This document shows, in pieces, positions 55,354 through 64,000 of a stretch of 64,000 nt of DNA (positions within the stretch are counted from its first letter, which is position 1; each line of letters starts with the position of its first letter). The DNA is from Dasypus novemcinctus (Eukaryota > Chordata > Mammalia > Cingulata > Dasypodidae). The stretch is taken from the NCBI RefSeq assembly GCF_030445035.2, contig NC_080688.1, positions 65,815,449 to 65,879,448 on the forward strand, written 5' to 3'. The position numbers were made by a program, and so were the translations under genes. The notes under the pieces are model-generated. The model did no database searches. It worked only from the letters and a program-made list of their open reading frames with translations, and had not been told where the DNA came from.

Positions 55354-55800
55354 ATTTTGCAGAAATGGACAAGCCAACCATCAAGTTTATATGGAAGGGT
55401 AAGGCCATCTTGATAAAGAATGAAGTTGGAAGACTCACTTCCTGATCTTAAAACTTATTACAAAGCCACAGTTATCAAAGGAGCATGGTACTGGCACAGG
55501 GACAGGCATGTAGACTAAAAGAAGAGAACTGAGAACTCAGAAATCAATCCTCACATTTATGGCCAACTGATCCTTTTTTTTTTTTTTATCTGAGAAGTTG
55601 TGAGTTAACAAAACAATCATGCAAAACAGAGGATTCCCATACATTATCCCACCACCAGCACCTTACACTGATGTGACACATTTGTTATAAATAATGAAAG
55701 AACATCATCATAATATTACTGCTACCTATAGTCCATAGTTTGTATTTTCCCCACAAACAATCCTATCCTTAACACCATGTATTAGTATTGTATATTTGTT

Positions 55801-56213
55801 TTTTTTTTAAAGATTTATTTATTTCTCTCCCCTTCACCCCCTCCCCGCCCCAGTTGTCTGTTCTCTGTGTCTATTCGCTGCATGTTCTTCATCCACTTCT
55901 GTTGTCAGCAGCATGGGAATCTGTGTTTCTTTTTGTTGTGTCATCTTGTTGTGTCAGCTCTCCATGTGAGCGGCACCATTCCTGGGCAGGCTGCACTTTC
56001 TTTCACACTGGGCGGCTCTCCTTATGGGGTGCACTCCTTGTGCATGGGGCTCCCCTACGCAGGGGACACCCCTGCGTGGCAGTGCACTCCTTGTGCGCAT
56101 CAGCACTGCATGTGGGCCAGCTCCACATGGGTCAAGGAGGCCCAGGGTTTGAACCGCGGACCTCCCATGTGGTAGAGGATGCCCTAACCACTGGGCCAAG
56201 TCCACTTCCCATG
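55801..56213 (-). mobile_element. DAS SINE nested in the reverse L1
   Basis: Reverse full-length copy. TATATTTGTT (55791-55800) and TACATTTGTT (56214-56223) are a one-mismatch duplication. L1 sequence continues on both sides. Confidence 0.87.
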
Positions 56214-57013
56214 TACATTTGTTATAGTTCATAAAAGAACGTTCTCATATTGGTACTGTTAACACAGTCCATCATTCCCATGGGTCTCACTGTGTTATAT
56301 GGTCCCCTGCTTTGTACAATCCATCCAAAGTATACACTCAATGGCTCTCATTCCATCACAGAGTTGTGCTGTCAGTCCATTTCAGAATGTTTCCATTACT
56401 CCAAAAGGAAAACTCCCATACCCTCTTATACCCCCCACAGTATTGAACCTTAGCATTGATATATTGCTTTCTTTGCCATTGCTGTAAAAATATTACAATA
56501 TTATTGATAACTATAGTCTATATGTTCCATTAGTTGTATTTTTCCCATGTGTCTCCATATTCTTAACACCTTGTAATAAAGGAACATTCTTGTACTTTAA
56601 CTATTAACCACAATCATCACCCACTACTGAAGTCACTATTTATACAGTCCCTAGATTATCCTCTAACTTTCTTTCTATTAATATTAACCTCCCTAGACTA
56701 CCCTTTTTAGCCACAATCACATTTACAAATTAGAAGTGTTGATTATACTCACTAAGACATGTTATCATCAACTCTATTTCCCCACATTTACAATCCCCGT
56801 TATTAAACATTCTATATGCATTCAGCATCAGCTCCCCCTTCTCAACCCACATTCTATCTCCTAGTAACTTATACTCTCTAGTTTAACTCCATGAGTTTAC
56901 TAATTGTATTTAGTTCATATTAGCAAGACAATACAATATTTGTCCTTTGGTGTCTGGCTTATTTCATGCAACACAATATCCTCAAGTTTCATCCATGTTG
57001 TTACATGCATTCC

Positions 57014-57811
57014 TGCTGAGATCAACTCAGTAATAGGTTGGCTCAATGGGAAGGTGACACAGAACTTCATGAAATAAAGGACAGAGGAAGAGACATAAGA
57101 GAGGAAATAAAGATGGGACCAGTGGATTACAGCTTCTGGAACTGAGAGCCTCAACCCCAGTTTCCACATAGTCTTTACTAGAAACTATTGTGCGGCTGTT
57201 TGCTATTGTTAGAAAGAAATCTTCTGGGAGAAAATAAAGCTCACCCAATTGTGGAGAAGAAAAGAATTTATTCTCAATCTTGCAAGAAAGGGCGCACAAC
57301 CAGAAAATGTGGCTGGTGCCCTGAACAAAGAAAAATGACACAATTTATACCCCTAAGCCTAGCACACAAGTCCTTCATCTGAGAAGATCTAACTTTCCTG
57401 CACAAAAGTTTGTGATTAACTGCTTTCCCCATCACATTCCAACCATTTTAGTTTTTACCTGCTCCCCTTTGCAAAATAAGGAATGGAATTTAGTGCTGTA
57501 TTGGTATTGACTTAGCTCTTTCTTGGGCATCTTTTTTACTGCCTATAGGACTAGCTTAAGCTGGTTTCCTTTGTTTCTGCTTAACCCAGGAGTGGGAGAC
57601 TAAGGCAGTAGGCTGCCAGGTTACACTAATCAATACTTTCTTCCTTTACATGAAAACTAAACTAATTGTTTCTTACACTATAGAACTGCAACATCATCTA
57701 CAATAATAGGGAAAAACTGCAACATCTACAATAAGGAACAACTGCAACATCCACAACAATAGGGAACAGGTCATACAAAGTTCAAATGCAATTTAAACTA
57801 TTTCCCCCACA
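57014..57811 (-). mobile_element. 3' LTR of the class II-like provirus, carrying a nested solo LTR
   Basis: Plus strand begins TGCTGAGATCAAC and ends CCCCACA. It aligns with the LTR at 60427-60753 along its whole length, except for 475 bp (solo LTR plus 4-bp duplication) inserted after 'gtttgctat'. The polypurine tract abuts it at 57812. Confidence 0.8.
57207..57677 (-). mobile_element. Solo LTR, 471 bp, class I-like, nested in another LTR
   Basis: Plus strand begins TGTTAGAAAG and ends TTTCTTACA, flanked by CTAT at 57203-57206 and 57678-57681. Removing it plus one CTAT restores alignment with the sister LTR. Minus-strand signals: TATAAA (57344-57349) and AATAAA (57267-57272). A 4-bp duplication fits class I (gammaretrovirus-like) ERVs. 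Confidence 0.82.
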
Positions 57812-57830
57812 TTTCCCCCTTTTTCTTTTT
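57812..57830 (-). other. Polypurine tract of the class II-like provirus
   Basis: On the minus strand a run of 19 purines (A/G only) ends exactly at the start of the 3' LTR, where plus-strand DNA synthesis is primed. Confidence 0.7.
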
Positions 57831-59230
57831 GAACATAGGGGATCACAAAAACTAGATAGATTCCAATAAGTGTTCTGTTAGATAAAATGCTTTTCCAATG
57901 ATTTGCAACATCTAATTTACAGCTAGGAAGTGCTGAACCAGCAGCCGACCAGAATCTTGAAAGTGCTGACCCATAAGGCATTGGCTTATTGATTAACAAA
58001 GCTTCCTGCATGATATTTTCACTTTTAGGTTTGAAAAATACTCATTAAATTTTTTTTTCTCAATCCATTTGGTCCCAGGATAGTCCAAACTTAAAACAAG
58101 AGATTTATATATACATTCAACAAGGTACATTTATATATCACTTACAGTTCTTACAGTTCATCAAATCACTTAAGTATACAATATGTTCCATTATTAAAGT
58201 TCTGATTAGTATTCAAGCATTTTATACATAATCCATAACTACCATAGATTATACAACAACAAACAATAAGACTTCCAACTAGCAGACTTTTAATGAATAG
58301 ACTTTCATTTCTCATGGGCTTAATATTCCCATTCAGCAAGGCTATACAGGCCAGTATGCGATCAAACTATCTCATTTCCCCCAGTTTGTGTAGTGCTCTT
58401 AGCAGCTTCACTGGACCTGGGGCCACATCCAATTCACAGGCTAAGTCAATATCCACCTTCTTCCTCTCTCTTCTTTTTCAAAGCAGCCTGCTGGAGGTCC
58501 TCCTGCTCCCATGAAGGACCTTTCCTAATTAATACATCTCAGTGAGGGATAAAAGATTTTTAGTATTCCAACAATATTACAAATTCTATTAACATGAGAA
58601 AACATTGTACTTTATCAATTACAGCAGAGAGTATAGTTTTGTCTTACCCAACCAAACAACATTTAAGAATTTGATAGAGTAGCAGGGACCTTACAGCTTG
58701 TCCCAATTGTTTGCCTATTCCAAGCCCTTAAAATACCATTGTCTCTGATGTTTCTTAGTAGGGTCACTGCCACAAGTTTCTTCTCTGCAGCTAGATTTAT
58801 CACCATCAGGCCAGGGCAGAAAGCCTTGAGGAAAAACTGAGAAAGCCCATTGTTGACCTTCTCACACAGTTTTTGCACTTTTTGTATTCATTCAGGCTTC
58901 TTTTACTTTTACAAAACACATTTTCTCACTGAATGCTACCACAATACTTTTATAACTTGCTATATGCATACTAGTTCTGTCCTGCATATCTCCATTTCTG
59001 ATTTTATAAAACTAACCATTTTATTTTAGGACAAAATACACCTTATTAAATTTCAGTTAGCATTCCCACAAACTGTTTACCTTTTTCAATATTCGCTTAA
59101 CTTTTACATCTTTCATTTTATCCTATGAAGAAAAATATTCATTTCAATTTAAGCAAGAACTATTTATGAAGAAACTTGTAGTAATTCTATTAATCAAGAC
59201 TTACAACTATAGAGCTCTCATTAACATTTT

Positions 59231-59642
59231 TTAAAAGATTTATTTATTTTTATTAAATTTATTTCTCTCCCCTTCCCCTGCCCCCCCCCCAAGTTATCTG
59301 TTCTCAGTGTCCATTTTGCTGGGTGTTCTTCTTTGTCCGCTTCTGTTGTTGTCAGCGGCACGGGAATCCGTGTTTCTTTTTGCTGTGTCATCTTGCTGTG
59401 TCAGCTCTGTGTGCGTGCAGCACCATTCCTGGGCAGGCTGCACTTTCTTTCATGCTGGGTGGCTCTCCTTACGGGGCACACTCCTTGCACGCGGGGACAC
59501 CTCTGCATGGCATGGCACTCCTTGCGTGCATCAGCACTGCCCGTGGGCCAGCTCCACATGGGTCAAGGAGGCCTGGGGTTTGAACTGCAGACCTCCCATG
59601 TGGTAGATGGATGCCCTAACCACTGGGCCAAGTCCGCTTCCC
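59231..59642 (-). mobile_element. DAS SINE nested in the provirus, perfect 13-bp duplication
   Basis: Reverse full-length copy. TCATTAACATTTT occurs at 59218-59230 and 59643-59655. The insertion is therefore younger than the provirus. Confidence 0.9.
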
Positions 59643-59784
59643 TCATTAACATTTTAAACTTAGGTAATAATATAAGCACTTATTCAATTTTTTGGCCATT
59701 TGAATAGAGCTCTTTTAGAACCTTTTATTTATCAAATGGTATCACCATCCAGAGGTATCAAAATATACACAGACAATTCTTTGT

Positions 59785-59897
59785 TTCCTTTTTTTCCTTC
59801 CTTTTTCTCTTTCTTTCTTCCTTTCTTTTTTTCTCTTTTTTCCTTCCTTTTTCTCTTTCTCTTTTTTCTTCCTTTTTCTTTCTATCTCTTTCCTTTT
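59785..59897. repeat. Polypyrimidine (TTTCC/TTTCT)n tract
   Basis: Over 100 bp almost entirely C and T on the plus strand, with mirror-like segments of 'ccttcctttttctctttctt'. The purine-strand frames here are low-complexity artefacts. Confidence 0.85.
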
Positions 59898-60133
59898 CAC
59901 ACATACTGAAACAATTACAACACACACACTGACATTGAACAGACAAAACACAAAAGCAGTTCCAAATCTATTAATCTAGAATTTCTTCTTTGCTTCTTTT
60001 TATAATTCAACATTTCTTTTCCAGTTTTCCTCTTCTCAATTTCCTTCTTAATCTCTGTCCCCAAGCCATACTTGCTTTATGATGCCATGCTTGAACAAGT
60101 CCTAGAGTGTAAATAGTTTGATGTAAAGCCATT

Positions 60134-60404
60134 CTAGTCTTTGGAATGAGACCCAGTCGTGCAGTTTCCAGCATCTGTCTCTCCAACTGCACAACTGGAG
60201 GTTCTGGGTTCTACAGGAACTTTCATTGTCTCTTGGCTTTCATGGTATGGCTTTATCTGATGAGCTGGTACCCACACAGGACGTTCTCCATCTCCTGGGA
60301 AATACAAGCAAATCCTTGAGGACTTCAAAAGCTTTCCAAACTGCTCGAGTCTCTGCACTGCCACAACCACTTTAGTTTTGCTCGAAGTGATCCTTTTTCC
60401 CTTT
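60134..60404 (-). pseudogene. Pol-like remnant beside the primer site
   Basis: A minus-strand frame that starts at the primer binding site and contains a W-V-P-A-H-Q-I-K-P-Y-H core. The core resembles the end of a retroviral integrase. Finding it next to the leader implies that gag and most of pol were deleted in one step. Weak frames continue at 60192-60007 and 58878-58663; the latter two may be env remnants, unproven. Confidence 0.45.
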
Positions 60405-60424
60405 GGGCCCCACATTGTGTGCCA
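60405..60424 (-). other. Primer binding site, tRNA-Lys-like
   Basis: On the minus strand this begins TGGCACACAATGTGGGG, two bases after the LTR. It resembles the Lys(1,2)-type primer site apart from changes that look like decayed CpG sites and one further base. Confidence 0.6.
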
Positions 60425-60426
60425 GT

Positions 60427-60753
60427 TGCTGAGATCAGCTCAGCGATAGGTTGGCTCAAAGGGAAGGCAATGCAGAACTTTATGAAATAAAAGACAGAGA
60501 AAGACACACAAGAGAAGAAATAAAGATGGGAACAGGGGACTCACAGCTTCTGAAACTGAGAGCCTCGACCATAGTTTCCACATTGTATTTATTGGAAACT
60601 ACTGAGCAGCTGTTTGCTATCAGTGCTGCAACATCGTCTACAATAATAGGAAACAGCTGCAATATCTACAATAAGGAACAAGTGTAACATCCACAACAAT
60701 AGGGAACAGGTCATACGAAGTTCAAATGCAATTTAAACTATTTTTCCCATACA
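60427..60753 (-). mobile_element. 5' LTR of the class II-like provirus
   Basis: 327 bp; the plus strand begins TGCTGAGATCAGC and ends CATACA. It is the 5' LTR because the primer binding site follows on the minus strand. The outer flank TCCC is a weak partner to TTCC at 57010-57013. Confidence 0.8.
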
Positions 60754-60936
60754 TCCCAAGTCCATCTCTTCTTATAGATAAGTAGTATTCCATCCTATGT
60801 ATATACCAAAATTTTGTTTATCCATTCTTCATGTGAGGGACTCTTGGGTGGTTTCCATCTTTTAGCAATTATGAATAATGCCGCTATGAACAGCAGTGTG
60901 CAAATGTCTGTTCACATCCTTGTATGGCCAACTGAT

Positions 60937-62890
60937 TTTTGACAAAGTGGCAAAGGCCACTAAATTGGAAAATAGTTTCTCCAACAAATGTTGCTGGGAA
61001 AACTTTTTTTTTTTTGCAAAAAAGGAAAAAAGAAAAAAAGCAGGAAGACCCCTACTCACAACATATACAAAAATCAACTCAAAATGGATCAAAGAACTAA
61101 ATATAAGAATTAGAACAATCAAACTCCTAGAAAAAAATGTAGGGAAGCACCTTTAGGACCTTGTGTTAGGCAATGGTTTCTTAGACTTTACACCCAAAAT
61201 GCAAGCAACCAAAGAAAAAGTAGATAAATGGGACTTCCAAAAAATTAAAAAAATAAAACAACTTTTTTTTCTCAAGGGGCTTTATCAAAAAGTGAAAAGA
61301 CAATCTATTCAATGTGAGAAAATATTTGCAAACCACATATCTAATAAAGAATTAATATCAAGCATTAATAACAAAAAGACAAATAACCCAATTTTTTAAA
61401 AAGGCAAAACACTTGGATATCTCTCCAAAAAAGATATATAAATGGTCAGAAAGCACATGAAAAGATGCTCAACATCATTAGCCATCAGGAAAATGTAAAT
61501 CAAAACTACAATGAGGTACCACTTCACACCCATTGGGATAGTTGCTATTGAAAAAACAGAAAAAAAACAACAAGTGTTGGAGAAAAGGAACAGTCATTTA
61601 TTGCTGGTGGGAATGTAAAATGGTGCAGACACTGTGGAAGAAAACTTGATGGTTCCTAAGAAAGCTAAGTATAGAACTACCATATGACCCAGTAATCCCA
61701 CTACTAGGTATACAGCCAAAAGAACTGAAAGCAGGGACTTGAATAAATATTCATAGTGGCATTATTCACAACTGCTAAAAGATAGAAACAACGAAAATGT
61801 CCATTAACCAATGAATGGATAAGTAAAATGTGGTATATACATACAGTGGAATAATATTCGGTCATAAAAGTTAACAAAGTCCTGATATATGGGACCACAT
61901 GGAATTTCCTTGAAGACATCACGTTGAGCGAAATAAGCCAGACACAAAAGGACAAATATTGTATGACCTCACTGATTTGAAACAATTAGAATAAGCAAAC
62001 CCATAGAGTCAGAATCTAGTATACAGTTTACCAGGGGATGGGGTGGGGATAGCGAATGGGAAGTTAAGGCTTAAAATGTACAGGGTTCTATTTGGAATGA
62101 TGGAAATGTTTTGGTAATGGATGGTGGTGATGGTAGCACAACATTGTGAATGCAATTAACAACACTGAAAATATATCTGAATATGACTAAAAGGGGAAAT
62201 GTTAGATTATATATATGGTAACAATAAAAATTTTTTAAAAATCCATGGAACAGAAAGCAGATATGACTCAAATGATTGGGATCCCTCTACCATGTGGGAG
62301 GTCCAGTGTTGGATTCCAGGTTTGGGTCCTCCTGGTAAAGGCAAGATGGCCTGCATGGTGAGCTGACCTGTGAGGCGAGTTGGCCCAAGTGAAGTGCTGG
62401 CCTGTGCAGGAGTGCTGGCCTGCATGGAGGGCAGGCACAGCAAGATGATGCAACAAAAAGAGACACAGAGGAGAGATAAGAGACACGGCAGACCAGGGAG
62501 ATGAGATGGCACAAGAGCTTGAGCACCTCTCTCCCACTCCAGAAGATCCCAGTGTTGGTTCTTGATGCCACCTAAAAAGAAGACAAGCAGACACAGAAGA
62601 ACACACAGCAAATGGACACAGAGAGGAGACAATGGGCGGGGGGAGTCAGGGAAGGAGAAATAAATAAAATAAATCTTTCAAAACAAATACATGGAACTAC
62701 ACTACATAAACAGGGACCCCTAGGTTAAACCATGGACTTCAATTAATAGTACAATTATTAAAATGTGCTATCATCAATTGTAACAAATGTTGTACTCCAA
62801 TTCAAGGCATTGGTGGTGGGGCAGAACCTGTATTTTATGCATGATTGTTCTGTAAATCTACACCTTCTCTAATAAAGGAGAAAAAAAAGA
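60937..62890 (+). mobile_element. Old L1, right part: ORF2 end and 3' UTR
   Basis: Continues the element of 50440-55571 after the composite insertion. It covers the ORF2 C-terminal part ('ctcaaaatggatcaaagaac', 'catatgacccagtaatccca'), 'cattattcacaactgctaaa', and a 3' UTR ending at AATAAA (about 62870) and an A-rich tail. A DAS SINE interrupts it at 62252-62684. Confidence 0.8.
62252..62684 (+). mobile_element. DAS-type SINE
   Basis: Sense copy with a diverged head, body similar to the old copy at 4524-4935, and an AT-rich tail. AAAATCCATGGAAC (62238-62251) and AAATACATGGAAC (62685-62697) form a decayed duplication. Confidence 0.78.
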
Positions 62891-62892
62891 AA

Positions 62893-64000
62893 GAAGAAAT
62901 ATTTCAAATCAATAATCTATTTTCCACCTTAAGACGGTGGAATAAAAAAGCAGTCTAAGTCAAAGTGAGCAAAAGGAAGGAAATAATAAAGATTAGAGTG
63001 GAAATTAATGAAACAGAGAATAGAAAACAATATAAAAAATCAATTAAACCAAAAGCTGATTCTCTGAAAAGATGAACAAAATTGAAAAATCTTTAGCTAT
63101 ATTGAGCAAGCAAAAAAACAAAAACAAAAAACCTCAAATTACTAGAGTCAGAAACTACTAATTTTAAATTGGATTATAAATTAATACTATGAGCAACTGT
63201 ATGTCAACAAATTAGATAACTTAGATTAACTGGAATAATTCCTTGAAAGATACAAAGTACCAAAATTGACTCAAGAAGAAATAGAAAAAAAGAAATAGAC
63301 AATCTGAGTAGACCTATAGTAAGTGAAGAGATTGAAGTAATAATAAAAACCTACCCACAAAGAAAAGCCCAGATAGCTTCATTACTGAATTATTTCAAAC
63401 ATTTAAAGAAGAATTAACAGCAATCCTTCAAAACTTTTCCAAAAAATAGAAGAGAAGGGAACACCTAGCAACTCATTTTATGAGACCAGTATTACACTGA
63501 CACCAAAACCATACAAAGGCATGACAAGAAAATAATATATTCATATTTCTTATGAGTAAGGGCACAAAATCCTTAACAAAATACTAGCAAACCAAACTCA
63601 GCAACATTTATACAAACATTATACACTATGACTGAGTGGGATTTATCCAGGGATACAAGGTTGGTTTGACACCTGACATTCCATTAATTTAATACATCAT
63701 ATCAATAAAATTTTAAAAAATTAAAAACATGGTCATCTCAGTAGATGCAGAAAAATCATTTGATAAAATCCAACACTCTTTCTTGATATAAAACACTCAG
63801 AAATCAAGGACTAGAAGGAAACTTTGACCTGTAAAGGACATCTATGAAAAAGCCACATTGCACATCATACGTAATGGTGAAAGACTGGATGCAACTACCC
63901 TGATCAGGTTCAGGACAAAGATGTTCACTCTCATCACCTTCTACACTGTACTGGAGGCTCTATGCAGGGAAATTAGGCAAGGATGAGAAAAGGCATTTAT
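62893..64000 (+). mobile_element. L1 ORF2 fragment, cut by the window end
   Basis: A second sense L1 starting inside ORF2, abutting the 3' end of the previous one. It contains linker and RT sequence ('caaaatccttaacaaaatac', 'gatttatccagggatacaag', then 'gatgcagaaaaatcatttga'). It parallels 53480-54560 but is a separate copy. Frames are broken. Confidence 0.75.

Larger units (their letters stand above)
50440..55571 (+). mobile_element. Old L1 (ORF1 end, ORF2), left part
   Basis: Sense L1M-like element. 50440-51590 is ORF1 and spacer ('ggaggccaggaaacagtaga', 'gatcctcaataagattaaca'), about 52050-53400 is the ORF2 endonuclease and linker, and 54130-54800 is RT. At 54642-54653 the RT catalytic F-A-D-D box reads F-A-D-C, and frames are broken throughout. 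It is interrupted by an NDUFS7 retrocopy, two DAS SINEs and, at 55572, a 5.35-kb composite insertion. It resumes at 60937. Confidence 0.85.
57014..60753 (-). mobile_element. Class II-like provirus, both LTRs, gag-pol mostly deleted
   Basis: Two related LTRs (57014-57811 and 60427-60753) flank about 2.6 kb. Minus orientation is shown by a primer site next to the right LTR (60405-60424) and a polypurine tract next to the left LTR (57812-57830). The primer site resembles the tRNA-Lys(1,2) type with about three changes, which points to an ERVK/betaretrovirus-like family. Without the nested solo LTR the LTRs are about 325 bp each and differ at roughly 15% of sites by hand count. The interior has only short frames, one of them integrase-end-like, so most of gag-pol is gone. 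Confidence 0.8.
55572..60922 (-). mobile_element. Reverse L1 3' fragment with perfect 14-bp duplication (composite)
   Basis: TATGGCCAACTGAT occurs at 55558-55571 and again at 60923-60936, and the host L1 ORF2 reads on across the gap. The insertion starts with a T run (poly-A of a minus-strand L1). Its own sequence is L1 3' UTR and ORF2 end at 55572-55800, 56224-57013 and 60754-60922, about 1.2 kb. The remainder is a DAS SINE (55801-56213) and a provirus (57014-60753) that landed in it later. Confidence 0.85.

Noticed and set aside
59742..59951. Lysine/glutamate-rich minus-strand frames
   Set aside because: They are the purine strand of a low-complexity (TTTCC)n tract.

Overview
This is mammalian nuclear DNA, almost certainly from a xenarthran and most likely the nine-banded armadillo (Dasypus). 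The main clue is about fifteen to twenty copies or fragments of a tRNA-headed SINE matching the armadillo DAS-SINE family. They sit among L1, MIR, L2, hAT and endogenous retrovirus (ERV) fossils of eutherian type. There is no bacterial, plasmid or phage content. The ORFs seen outside the one host gene lie in repeats or are chance reading frames.

The only functional gene I can support is LIPG (endothelial lipase), on the + strand. Its ten coding exons lie between 9506 and 30754. Every junction has GT/AG sites, and the joined reading frame is open for 500 codons, the known length of the human protein. Signal peptide, Ser/Asp/His triad, lid, basic heparin-binding stretch with a proprotein-convertase site, PLAT domain and five N-glycosylation sequons are all present. 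A CpG-rich promoter (CCAAT box, octamer, TATA-like element) lies just upstream, and a 3' UTR of about 2 kb or more follows.

Layout. 1-4369: minus-strand ERVL-like provirus cut by the window edge, with 5' LTR, tRNA-Leu-type primer site, and broken gag and pol. 4370-7815: SINE, MIR and hAT fossils. 7900-9505: CpG island, promoter and 5' UTR. 9506-30754: LIPG exons and introns. 30755-about 32830: 3' UTR. 33600-47300: SINEs, degraded L1 and old repeats. 47330-50235: internally deleted L1 whose 3' UTR carries a 907-bp solo LTR with a perfect 6-bp target duplication. 50440-62890: an older L1 holding a deep nest of insertions. 62893-end: another L1 fragment cut by the window.

The most interesting structure is the nest at 50-63 kb. 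The old L1 received an NDUFS7 retrocopy that keeps one intron, and a reverse-oriented L1 3' fragment flanked by a perfect 14-bp duplication. That second L1 was hit by a DAS SINE and by a class II-like provirus with both LTRs, primer site and polypurine tract. The provirus was hit again by a DAS SINE (13-bp duplication) and, inside its 3' LTR, by a solo LTR of another family (4-bp duplication). I see no new host system. The candidates for novelty are this insertion record, the retained-intron retrocopy, an unexplained protein-like reading frame after LIPG exon 3, and an extra cysteine in mature LIPG. Everything was read by eye; repeat edges are generally good to about 10-20 bp except where target duplications fix them.
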